Shown: positions 33,484-42,400 of the stretch, one piece after another
Layout of the letters: every line of letters starts with the position of its first letter
Position numbering within the stretch: position 1 is the first letter of the stretch
Assembly (NCBI GenBank): GCA_009702045.1
Contig: WLIV01000006.1
Location: forward strand, 103,519-167,518
DNA length: 64,000 bases
Direction of reading: 5' to 3'
Source: Actinomycetota bacterium
Lineage (GTDB): Bacteria > Actinomycetota > Acidimicrobiia > Acidimicrobiales > Ilumatobacteraceae
Translations under genes and position numbers: made by a program
The notes under the pieces: generated by a model
What the model saw: only the letters and a program-made list of their open reading frames with translations
The model's database searches: none
Told to the model about the DNA's origin: nothing

Positions 33484-35142
33484 TCAGCGGCGCTTCAACC
33501 ACTGCTCGGCGTAGCGGATGCGACGTTCCAGTTCGCCGTTCGTCGCACTGCCCACGGACGTGATGCCGGCCAACCGGTTCAGTTCCTTCTGCACCTTCGC
33601 GTGTCCGAAGCCGGTGATGTCGACCAGCGTCTTGGCCAGTTCCATGTTGCGCTGGCGGAGCTCTTCCTTACGTTCGGCGATGCTCTTCGCGCCGGTGAGC
33701 GGGAAGCCTGCGTCGGTGGGAATCTCGGGAAGGTCGAGCGCGTCGCCAGCACCTGATGCTTCGTCGGGTTCCGGAATCTCGGGCTCGTCATCGAACAACG
33801 TGAGGCCTTGTTCGGTGAAAGCGCTGACCGCCATACCGGTGGCGAACGACGAGAGCACGCTGAACAGCGACAACTGCTCGGGGTTCATGTCGAGTTCTTG
33901 TTTCGCCGTGTACTCGGAGTCCAACTCAGATGTGAACTCATCGTCGCGTTCGGTGGGTGGCTTCAGCACGTGTCGGCGCGCCTCGGCGATCTGGAACGCG
34001 TGTGTGCGCAGTCGAGGATCGTCGGGCAGGTAGACGTACGCCTTCTGGCTGGTGAGCCCACGGGTCCAGCGCACGAAGCGGCCGACGGCCTGACGGAAGA
34101 ACAGCTCTGTCACCACCGTGCTGGCATAGACGCCGACGCGCAGACGAGGAATGTCGACACCCTCGCTGACCATCCGCACGGCCACCAGCCAGGGTTTGTC
34201 GCTCTTGGCGAAGGCGGCGATCTTGTTGCTCGCGTCAGGGTCATCGCTGACCACGACGTCGCACTCCACCTGGTAGCGGTTGCGGATCAGGCGAGCAATG
34301 TCGCGGGCGTGATCCTGATCCATGCAGATCGCCAAGCCGCCTGCGTCTGGGTGGGTCTGGCGGATGTACATCAGCCGGTCGTGCGCCTGGCCCATCACCG
34401 CTGCCAGCCAGTCGCCCTCCAGGCTGAGTGCGGCGCGCAGTCGGTGGCTGCTGCCGGCCCGGTCGAGTTCATCGTGGAAGTTGGCGCTGAGGATGCTGCC
34501 GTCCGGTGCGCTCCACTCCATCAACCCGTCGAAGCGCGGGAAGTACACCGGCCGCACCACGCCGCCGTCGCGTAGTGCATCGGCATAGCCGTAGGTGAAG
34601 TCGGGCTGCGCCTCGCCGCCGACGCCGGTCTCCTCGTAGCGCACGAACGGGATGCTGGCCGTGTCGCTGCGGAACGGCGTACCGCTGAGGCACAGGCGAC
34701 GGTTGGCCAGTTCGAATGCGGTGCGCACGCCGTCGCCCCATGCCCGCTCGTCGCCTGCGTGGTGGATCTCGTCGAGGATCACGAACGCATCGTTGGCCAG
34801 ACCGCGCAGCTTCTTGGCCGTGTCGGGCATGCTCACCTGCTGGTAGGTGGTGACGATGCCGTGTACGTCTTTCGACATCCCGTCCGCAGGCGACCACTGG
34901 TGGTCCAACTCCAGGCCCATGTGGTGCGCTGCCTGCACCCACTGCGTCTTGAGGTGAGTGGTGGGGGCCACCACGATGACCCGGCGACGCTGCTGCGCCA
35001 GCACCCAGCGGGCGCAGGCGAGTGCGAACGTGGTCTTGCCGGCGCCGGGGGTGGCGACGGCCAGGTAGTCCTGGTACTCGCTGGCCGCGAACTTGTCGAA
35101 CGCGGCGCGCTGCCAGGGTCGGAGTTGCACACGCTCGCTCAT
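33484..35142 (-). CDS. SF2 DEAD/DEAH-type helicase (XPB/RadD-like)
   Basis: 552 residues. RPWQRAAFDKF, a Q-motif-like start, precedes Walker A ATPGAGKT (29-36), the DEIHHA Walker B and LSGTPFRSD (motif III). The C-terminal helicase half has VRMVSEGVDIPRLRVG and RQAVGRFVRW (motif VI). A coiled acidic linker and a small helical C-domain (ERKEELRQRNMELAK) follow. Such stand-alone SF2 proteins are common in actinobacteria, and DNA repair is the usual guess. Its stop lies 28 bp from trpB2. Confidence 0.85.
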   Translation of the reverse strand: MSERVQLRPWQRAAFDKFAASEYQDYLAVATPGAGKTTFALACARWVLAQQRRRVIVVAPTTHLKTQWVQAAHHMGLELDHQWSPADGMSKDVHGIVTTYQQVSMPDTAKKLRGLANDAFVILDEIHHAGDERAWGDGVRTAFELANRRLCLSGTPFRSDTASIPFVRYEETGVGGEAQPDFTYGYADALRDGGVVRPVYFPRFDGLMEWSAPDGSILSANFHDELDRAGSSHRLRAALSLEGDWLAAVMGQAHDRLMYIRQTHPDAGGLAICMDQDHARDIARLIRNRYQVECDVVVSDDPDASNKIAAFAKSDKPWLVAVRMVSEGVDIPRLRVGVYASTVVTELFFRQAVGRFVRWTRGLTSQKAYVYLPDDPRLRTHAFQIAEARRHVLKPPTERDDEFTSELDSEYTAKQELDMNPEQLSLFSVLSSFATGMAVSAFTEQGLTLFDDEPEIPEPDEASGAGDALDLPEIPTDAGFPLTGAKSIAERKEELRQRNMELAKTLVDITGFGHAKVQKELNRLAGITSVGSATNGELERRIRYAEQWLKRR

Positions 35143-35201
35143 CGGGGCCTCCAGTGTGCCAAGTCACAACCGCACAACCGCGCCCCCCCCAATGTCGGCG
35201 T

Positions 35202-35930
35202 TTAGATGAGGCAGATGTCGAAGGTGGCGCCGGGGGTGGCGGCCAGCAGTTCAGCCACGGCCTCACGCTGGTCGGGGGTCGGCTCCACCAGGGGTGGGTC
35301 GTGAGGGCGGGCGCCGTGGGCGCGAAACCCGATCACCTTCAGACGCATGTGCGGATCGATCGCCGCCAGCCATTCGCCGGTGCGGCGCAGCAGGGCCGGG
35401 TCGTCGTTGACGCCTGCCAGCAGCAACAGACGCACCTCGTACAGCTTGCCCATCACGTGCAGCTGGCGGATCGAGGCGAGCACCTCGTCGTTCGGCTGGG
35501 CGGTCATCGACAGGTGGATGTCGGGGTCGAGACACTTGAGGTCGATCATCGCCCCGTCCATCACCGGGCCGAGCGTTGCCCACGTGGACGGCGGGCAGGC
35601 GCCGTTCGAATCGACGAAGCAGGTCAGACGGCCGAGTTGCGGGTCGGCCTTCACCGCCGTGAACAGGCTGTGCACGAACTCGGCCTGTTGCGTGGCTTCG
35701 CCGCCGGACACGGTGATACCGCTGAGGAACGGCGCGGCCTTGCGGATCTTCACCAGCAGGTCGTCGATGGAGGTCTCGAAATGCGTGCCCTCGGCGTGGG
35801 GGATGGTCTGTGGGTTGTGGCACGCGACGCAGTCGAAGTTGCAGCCCTGCAGGAAGATCGCGAACCGGTTGCCCGGACCGTCGACGACGCTGAACGTGAT
35901 GGTGCCGGCGACGAAACCCGTACCTATCAC
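35202..35930 (-). CDS. yjjW: Radical SAM activase of a glycyl radical enzyme (YjjW type)
   Basis: 242 residues from a GTG overlapping the yjjI stop by 4 bp. The radical-SAM cluster motif is CNFDCVACHNP (C-x3-C-x2-C), preceded by DGPGNRFAIFLQGC, then SGGEATQQ for SAM binding. There is no second 4Fe-4S insert, unlike some activases. It would abstract hydrogen from the Gly of its partner. The last codons and stop overlap a sequence 18/20 identical to the left half of the dispersed hairpin repeat (copy 3). Confidence 0.9.
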   Translation of the reverse strand: MIGTGFVAGTITFSVVDGPGNRFAIFLQGCNFDCVACHNPQTIPHAEGTHFETSIDDLLVKIRKAAPFLSGITVSGGEATQQAEFVHSLFTAVKADPQLGRLTCFVDSNGACPPSTWATLGPVMDGAMIDLKCLDPDIHLSMTAQPNDEVLASIRQLHVMGKLYEVRLLLLAGVNDDPALLRRTGEWLAAIDPHMRLKVIGFRAHGARPHDPPLVEPTPDQREAVAELLAATPGATFDICLI

Positions 35931-37486
35931 TTCGGCGACAACTCGTGCGCCCGCACTCGCTTCACGGCGCGTTGGGTGAGGTGGTAGCTGGCTTCCGAGC
36001 CGGCCGCCAGGTAGTCGCTTCCGTGGCGGGCGCTGCCAGTCGCCGCGATGCCAGCGATATCGCTCTTGCGCACGAGGTAGCCGGTGATGCGGATGAACTC
36101 GTTCGAGTCCAGGTTGAACGTGAAGTCGCGCATACCGCTGGCGAAACCGCCGCGGATGATGTCGACCATCGCCTGCGGGTTACGCACGGCGGTCTCGTCG
36201 ACATGGAAGATGTCGCTGACCCCACTGGCGAAGAGGTGGTGGTGTGGCGCACATGTCGTGATGTGCTCGAGCATGCCCGGCTCGTCGCCGACGGGAATGC
36301 GGGTGCCGGCGGTGACGTCGTCGTCGAGGTCGATGCCACTCTGGCTGTGCAGGTAGGCGAAGCCGTTGCCGCCCTCGCAGTACGGCATGGGCCGGGCGGC
36401 CACCAGTTCGGCGACACGCTCGACGACTCGGATCGAGAGCGCGTCGGCGTCGGCGTCGTGGCCGTAGCGGGCGTCGGGCCGACCCTGGTGGGCCATCAGC
36501 AAGTTCACGCAGTCGGCCAGGCCGAAGATGCCGAACATCGCCGAGAAACGTGTGATGTCGATGAAGCCTTCGACCGCCAACCAGTGGGTCTCGTAGAACT
36601 TCTGATCCTCGACGAGCGAACGGATGCGGGCCTCGGCCAATTCGGCGGTCAGTTCCACGTAGCGGGGGAGCGTGTCGGTGAGGAAGCTGTCAACGTCGCC
36701 TTGGTGGCGCAGCGTGACTTCTTTGAGGTTCATCCGCACCAACGTGTGGGCGCCGCCGCCGATCTTCAGCGAGTTGTAGCAACTCACCGCGGCGTAGTGC
36801 TCGCCATGGTCGCCGACCATCATCGGGTGGTTGACGAAGTGCGGTTTGCCGGTCTCGAACACGGTGCGCACACCGTCCTCGATGAGGTCGTCAGGGGTGA
36901 TCGCCGGGTCGACTTTCAGCGTGATGTTCGGGACGGCCTGGCGCAGGCTGCGCTCGACGCGGAAGATCGAGCGGGTGATGCGGCTGTCGTGCGGGCCGAG
37001 GTCGAGGTGGGCGAACGCGTCGGGCAGGATGCGGTCGATCTGCATCCAGAAGCGGCGCAGCTTCTTGTCCAGTTCCGCGTCGGTGATCTCCGCGTCCGGT
37101 CCGCCAGTGGCAAGGAACGGTGCGAGCACCTTGTCGAGATCGCCCAGGTACACCGGGTAGGTGGTGACGGACGGGACGTTGACGTACATGATCATCAGGA
37201 ACGCGAGGGCGTCGTCGAGATCTTGCGGCGGCGGCATCTCCAGATAGGCGAGGCCCTGCTGGATGGCCTTCTCGTAGTCGGGAAGGATGTAGCGCGCGGT
37301 GTAAGGCGCGTGACCCTCGTACATGTCGCAGATGACTCGCTTGGAGAGCGCCTCGGCACAGGCCTCGGAGATGGCGGGATAGGGCAGCGACTCGGTGGCG
37401 AGGGAAGCCAGGCGACGCACCTTCTGGTCATAGCCGAGCGATCCGTCCTGCACGAGTGCAGCGGCGCGCGTCTCAAACTCATTCAT
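35927..37486 (-). CDS. yjjI: YjjI-family glycyl radical enzyme
   Basis: 519 residues from MNEFETRAAAL at 37486; a start at 37534 is also open. The protein matches YjjI: YILPDYEKAIQQGL, a thiyl Cys236 in AVSCYNSLKIGGGAHTLVRM and the glycyl-radical site Gly469 in RITGYLVR, about 50 residues from the C-terminus. Glycyl radical enzymes are oxygen-sensitive and work in anaerobic or microaerobic cells; the reaction of YjjI is not established. Its activase follows directly. It diverges from an alpha/beta hydrolase over 61 bp. Confidence 0.88.
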   Translation of the reverse strand: MNEFETRAAALVQDGSLGYDQKVRRLASLATESLPYPAISEACAEALSKRVICDMYEGHAPYTARYILPDYEKAIQQGLAYLEMPPPQDLDDALAFLMIMYVNVPSVTTYPVYLGDLDKVLAPFLATGGPDAEITDAELDKKLRRFWMQIDRILPDAFAHLDLGPHDSRITRSIFRVERSLRQAVPNITLKVDPAITPDDLIEDGVRTVFETGKPHFVNHPMMVGDHGEHYAAVSCYNSLKIGGGAHTLVRMNLKEVTLRHQGDVDSFLTDTLPRYVELTAELAEARIRSLVEDQKFYETHWLAVEGFIDITRFSAMFGIFGLADCVNLLMAHQGRPDARYGHDADADALSIRVVERVAELVAARPMPYCEGGNGFAYLHSQSGIDLDDDVTAGTRIPVGDEPGMLEHITTCAPHHHLFASGVSDIFHVDETAVRNPQAMVDIIRGGFASGMRDFTFNLDSNEFIRITGYLVRKSDIAGIAATGSARHGSDYLAAGSEASYHLTQRAVKRVRAHELSPK

Positions 37487-37547
37487 GTCCACAACATCAC
37501 GGTACGGGCATGTGTCAAGTGTCCTGTAGGGCATAAGGTCCGGTGTC

Positions 37548-38294
37548 GTGTTGCACTTCGAACGAGCCGGATCCGGGCCGCCGGTGGTGCTGTTGCACGG
37601 GCGAATGCGGTCGTCGGCCGACTGGGTGCGTTACGGCTACGTGGCCGGTCTGGCCGATGCCTTCGAGGTGATCACGGTCGATGTGCTCGGGCACGGGCAG
37701 TCGCCGCGGTCTGCTGCGCCGGCGGACTACTCGTTGGCGGCGATGGAGGCCGATGTGCTCGGCGTGTTGGACGCGTGCGGGTTGGCTCGGGCGGCGGTGT
37801 TCGGCTACTCAATGGGTGGTCGCATCGGGTTCGGCCTGGCGGCGCATCATCCGCAGCGGGTCACGGCGTTGGTGACGGGTGGTGCCGGCCCGTACGGCCC
37901 GCCCGAGGGGCGTGAGGCGGAGCTGCGGTTGGCGGCGACGTTCGACGACGGCATCGGCGCCTACGTCGACGGGTTGGTGGCGATGCTGGGCGGGTCGATC
38001 TCCGCTCGCTATCGGGCCGAGTTGGAGGCCAATGATGCGGCATCGATGGCTGCGTTGTCACGCGGGAATGCCGAGTGGGTCGATGTCCGGCCGTCGCCGC
38101 ACGTGCCGCTGCTGATGTTCGCTGGCACAGCCGACCCGCAGTGGGCACGCATCGCCGCATCGGCCGGCGCGTTGGGTGCCGAGTTGCACGGATTCGCCGG
38201 GCTGGGGCACATGGCCGACCTGGCTCGCATCGACTTGGCACTACCGGTGGTGCGCGGGTTCCTACTGCGCCAGTTGCACGCCGACGCTGCGTAG
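37548..38294 (+). CDS. Alpha/beta-fold hydrolase
   Basis: 248 residues from a GTG preceded by AAGG. LHGRMRSSADW is the oxyanion-hole HG motif, the nucleophile elbow is GYSMGG (around residue 87) and the C-terminal catalytic His is in GLGHMADLA. The fold resembles small esterases and MenH-like enzymes. The substrate is unknown. The last 33 bp overlap the end of the acyltransferase gene tail-to-tail. Confidence 0.83.
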   Translation: MLHFERAGSGPPVVLLHGRMRSSADWVRYGYVAGLADAFEVITVDVLGHGQSPRSAAPADYSLAAMEADVLGVLDACGLARAAVFGYSMGGRIGFGLAAHHPQRVTALVTGGAGPYGPPEGREAELRLAATFDDGIGAYVDGLVAMLGGSISARYRAELEANDAASMAALSRGNAEWVDVRPSPHVPLLMFAGTADPQWARIAASAGALGAELHGFAGLGHMADLARIDLALPVVRGFLLRQLHADAA

Positions 38295-39275
38295 CCGTTC
38301 GCTCGCTGCGGCCAGGCACTCCTGCGCGTCCTTGTTGCGGCGCAGGGTGGGGCAGTGGATGGCGTTCACGGCTTCGTCGAGCGCCGCGTCACGGGTGGCG
38401 ATCGCGTCCTCGGTCGGCTTGGCGAAGATCGGGTGCGGTGTGACCTCGAGGATCACGTCGTGGCCGTCTTCCAGCAGGCGGTCGAGCATCTGCTGGCCGC
38501 GCACGGCGTCGATCAGGTTGCGCGACCAGTAGTCGGCATCGAGTGTGGTTCCGTCCAGCGGGGTGGCGGTGACGGCGGAATAGAACGGGATCGTGCCGGA
38601 TTGTGGCCGAAGGTGGGCCAGGCGCGCCTTCAGCGCTTCGCCCACAGGTGCGAGGAGCGGCGAGTGCGCCGGGTACTCAACCCGCACGCGGGCGGCGAAC
38701 ACGCCACGTTCCTCGCCTCGCCGCAGCAGTTCGGTCAGCGCTGCCTCGTGGCCGGAGAACGTGGTGGTGCCCGGGCCGTTGAAGCCGGCGACGAACGCGG
38801 GCGCCGGCAGGTTCTCGAGGAGCTGGTCGGCTTCGCTGGCGTCGACGTTCACCACGATCGTGCCACCCTGGATCTTGTGCTGCTCGAGCAGTTCGCTGCG
38901 CCCCAGCACGACCTCCAGCGCGTCGGCCGTGCTGAGGATGCCGGCCACTTGCACGGCGGCCAGTTCACCCAAGCTGGTGCCCGCCACCGAGTCGAAGCGC
39001 ACGCCGCGCTCGTGCCATACGGCGGCCAGAGCGATCTCGATCGCGAACAGGCTGACCTGCAGGTGCAGGATTCCGCCGATCGTCGAGTGCGCTTCGTCGG
39101 CGTTCAGTTCCTCGCGCACGGTCCACCCGAGGCGCGACCCGACGATCGCGTCGACCTCGTCGATCGCGGCCGTGAACCCAGCGGACTCCGTGAGCAGTTG
39201 ACGCCCCATCCGCACCCACTGCGACCCCTGTCCGGGGAACAATCCGACGATGCGTGTGAGGTTGGTCACTGCCAT
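38262..39275 (-). CDS. Stand-alone acyltransferase (FabD/PKS AT-like)
   Basis: 337 residues from the ATG at 39275, with AAGGA 7 nt upstream. FPGQGSQWVRMGRQLL opens the domain, and the nucleophile elbow is GTSLGELAA, where Thr replaces the usual His of GHSxG. The second catalytic His is in YPAHSPLL, and FNGPGTTTFSG matches the AT fold. The Arg of the malonyl-binding motif is not obvious. It transfers an acyl group from CoA to a carrier, with donor uncertain. No ACP or KS gene is nearby, so its pathway is unclear. Confidence 0.8.
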   Translation of the reverse strand: MAVTNLTRIVGLFPGQGSQWVRMGRQLLTESAGFTAAIDEVDAIVGSRLGWTVREELNADEAHSTIGGILHLQVSLFAIEIALAAVWHERGVRFDSVAGTSLGELAAVQVAGILSTADALEVVLGRSELLEQHKIQGGTIVVNVDASEADQLLENLPAPAFVAGFNGPGTTTFSGHEAALTELLRRGEERGVFAARVRVEYPAHSPLLAPVGEALKARLAHLRPQSGTIPFYSAVTATPLDGTTLDADYWSRNLIDAVRGQQMLDRLLEDGHDVILEVTPHPIFAKPTEDAIATRDAALDEAVNAIHCPTLRRNKDAQECLAAASERLRSVGVQLAQ

Positions 39276-39297
39276 CCCCTCATCCTTCCACCCCGCT

Positions 39298-39441
39298 GGT
39301 GCGAGTGCCTGCCCGCCGCCCCGAGTGCCACGTTCCACCCGAGTGCCACGTGACACCCCGGGTGTCACGTGGCACTCGGGTGCGCTCGTGGCACTCGCAC
39401 CGGCGGCGTGGCACTCGCACCGGGGGGCAGGCACTCGCACC
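39298..39441. repeat. Palindromic repeat cluster in the acyltransferase/lhr divergent gap
   Basis: A perfect 22-bp inverted repeat with a 1-nt centre occupies 39337-39381. Outside it, GGTGCGAGTGCCTGCC (39298-39313) pairs perfectly with 39426-39441. The core CGAGTGCC occurs directly at 39302, 39322 and 39340 and inverted at 39371, 39390, 39410 and 39430. This makes a nested foldback of about 144 nt in a 206-bp gap. It could be a multi-site operator, a cruciform-forming element or a REP-like cluster. Confidence 0.85.
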
Positions 39442-39481
39442 TGCGGGGCGGGGGGCGACACCCCTGGCGTAGCCTGCTGGC

Positions 39482-42400
39482 GTGGCCGACCATCCCGTGC
39501 GACATCCCGTCCTCGAAGGCTTCTCGCCGGCGGTGCGTGAGTGGTTCGCGGCCTCGTTCCCCACGCCGACGCCGCCGCAGATCAACGGCTGGCCCTCCAT
39601 CCGGGCCGGCCAGCACACGCTGGTGTGTGCGCCGACGGGCAGCGGCAAGACGCTCACGGCATTCCTCAGCAGCATCGACCGGCTCGTGTCGCGGCCGGCA
39701 GACGCCGAGCCGGTGAAGGGCGTCAAGGTGCTCTACATCTCGCCGCTGCGGGCGCTGGCGTTCGACGTGGAGAAGAACCTGCGCTCGCCGCTGATGGGCA
39801 TTCGCCTGGCGGCCGAGCGGTTGGGCGTGCCGTTCACCGAACCCAGCGTGGCGATGCGCACGGGCGACACCAGCAGCCGCGAGCGGGCGCAGCTGTCGCG
39901 CCGCCCGCCCGACCTGCTGATCACCACGCCCGAGAGCCTGTACCTGATGCTCACCAGTGCGGTGGCCGACACGTTGGCCAGCGTGCACACGGTGATCATC
40001 GACGAGATCCACGCGATGGCCACCACCAAGCGTGGCGCGCACCTGATGCTCAGCCTGGAACGGCTGGAGGCGATCACACGCCACGGTTTCCAGCGGATCG
40101 GCCTCAGCGCCACGCAACGCCCGTTGGAGGAGATCGCCCGCTTCCTCGGCGGCAACGAGGGCGGAACGGCCCGACCCGTCACCATCATCGACGCCGGTGT
40201 GCGCAAGGAGATGGAGATCGAGGTAGTGGTGCCCGTGGAAGACATGGGGGCCACGGCGTCCGAGGGTGGTGTGTGGACCAGCGTCTACCCGCGCATCCTG
40301 GCGCAGGTGCTGGAGCATCGCAGCACGATCATCTTCTGCAACGGCCGCCGCCTCACCGAGCGCCTGGCAGCACGGCTCAACGAACTCGCCGCCGAGCAGG
40401 GAATTGCCGGCGAGTTCGTCAAGGCGCACCACGGCTCGCTGGCCCGCGAGCAACGGGTGATCATCGAAGATCAGTTGAAGCGCGGTCATCTGCGCGCCAT
40501 CGTCGCCACCAGCAGCCTCGAGCTGGGCATCGACATGGGTGCGGTCGATCTCGTCATCCAGGTGGAATCGCCGGGTGCGGTGTCGCGGGGGATGCAGCGC
40601 ATCGGCCGCGCCGGGCACAGCGTGGGCGAGCCCAGCAAGGGCACGCTCTACCCCAAACACCGTGGCGATCTGCTGGAGGCCGCAGTGGTGGCGCAGCGGA
40701 TGGGCAAGGGCCTCATCGAGACCAGCCGATACCTGCGCAACCCGCTCGACGTGCTGGCTCAGCAGATCGTGGCCCATGTGTGCGTGCACCCCGACATCAG
40801 AGTCGCCGACGTTGCTGCCATGGTTCGCGGTGCGGCCGGGTTCGCCGAGCTCAGCGACGACCTGCTGCACAACGTGCTCGACCTGCTGTCGGGTCGTTAC
40901 CCCAGCGACGAGTTCAATGAACTGCGCCCGCGTCTGGTGTGGGACCGCGTGAACGGCACGCTGCGCGCCCGCGACGGCAGCAAGCGGTTGGCGATCATGA
41001 GCGGCGGCACGATCCCCGACCGTGGCCTGTTCGGCGTGTTCCTGCCCGACGGCACGCGGGTGGGTGAGCTCGACGAGGAGATGGTCTATGAGAGCCGCCC
41101 GGGCGATGCGTTCCTGTTGGGGGCCAGCACGTGGCGCATCGAGGACATCACGTTCGAGCGTGTGATCGTCACACCCGCGCCGGGTGTGCCGGCGAAGATG
41201 CCGTTCTGGCACGGCGACCGGCCGGGACGTCCGCTGGAACTGGGCCGTGCACTGGGTGCCTTCCAACGTGAAGTGCGTGCCCTGCCCGCAGCGACTGCGG
41301 CGGCGACGTTGATGGCCGATTACCCGCTCGACGCGTTCGCCGCTGGCAACGTGCTGCGCTACCTGCACGAGCAGGCCGAGGCCACCGGCGCGGTGCCCGA
41401 CGATCGCACGATCGTTGTCGAGCGCTTCCGCGACGAGATCGGCGACTGGCGGGTGTGCATCCTCAGTCCGTTCGGTGTGCCCGTGCACGCGCCGTGGGCG
41501 ATGGCCATCGAGCGTCGACTGGTGGAGCGCTACGACATCCCGGTGGAGACGATGTACACCGACGACGGCATCGTGCTGCGCCTGCCGGAAGCGGCGGAGG
41601 ATCTGCCGCTCGCCGACCTGATCATCGACCCCGACGACATCGACGAGCTGGTGATGTCGGCGCTGCCGCAGACCAGCCTGTTCAGCGCTCGCTTCCGCGA
41701 GTGCAGTGCGCGTGCCCTGTTGTTGCCGCGCCGTCGGCCCGATCAGCGCACGCCGTTGTGGCAGCAGCGGCAGCGGGCGGCCGACCTGTTGGCCGTGGCC
41801 AGTAAGTACCCCACGTTCCCGATGTTGCTGGAGACGACACGTGAGTGTCTCCAAGATGTGTTCGACGTGCCGGCGCTGCGCGAGGTGCTGACGCAGTTGC
41901 GCAGTCGCGCCATCCGCGTCGTCAGCGTCGACACGGCGAAGGCCTCGCCGTTCGCGCAGAGCCTGTTGTTCAACTGGATCGCGGCGTTCATGTACGAGGG
42001 CGACAGCCCGTTGGCCGAGCGCCGTGCCGCTGCGTTGTCGCTCGACCGTGATCTGCTGCGCGACCTGCTGGGAGCGGAGGAACTGCGCGAGCTGCTCGAC
42101 CCGGGGGCGCTTGCCGATCTGGAGCTGGAACTGCAGTTGCTGGCCGACGGACGCCGTGCCCGCAGCGCCGACGAACTGCACGACGTGCTGCGTCGCTTGG
42201 GCGACCTGACGGCACAGGAACTCGACCTGCGCGCCGAGGCAGACAGCGGGCCGTGGGTGGCCGAACTGGTGCAGCACCGTCGTGCGGTCAGCGTGTCGGT
42301 GGCCGGCGAACAGCGCCTCATCGCCGCCGACGATGCCGCTCGTTACCGCGACGCGCTCGGCTGCAACGTGCCGCTCGGGCTGCCCCGCGAGTTCACCGAA

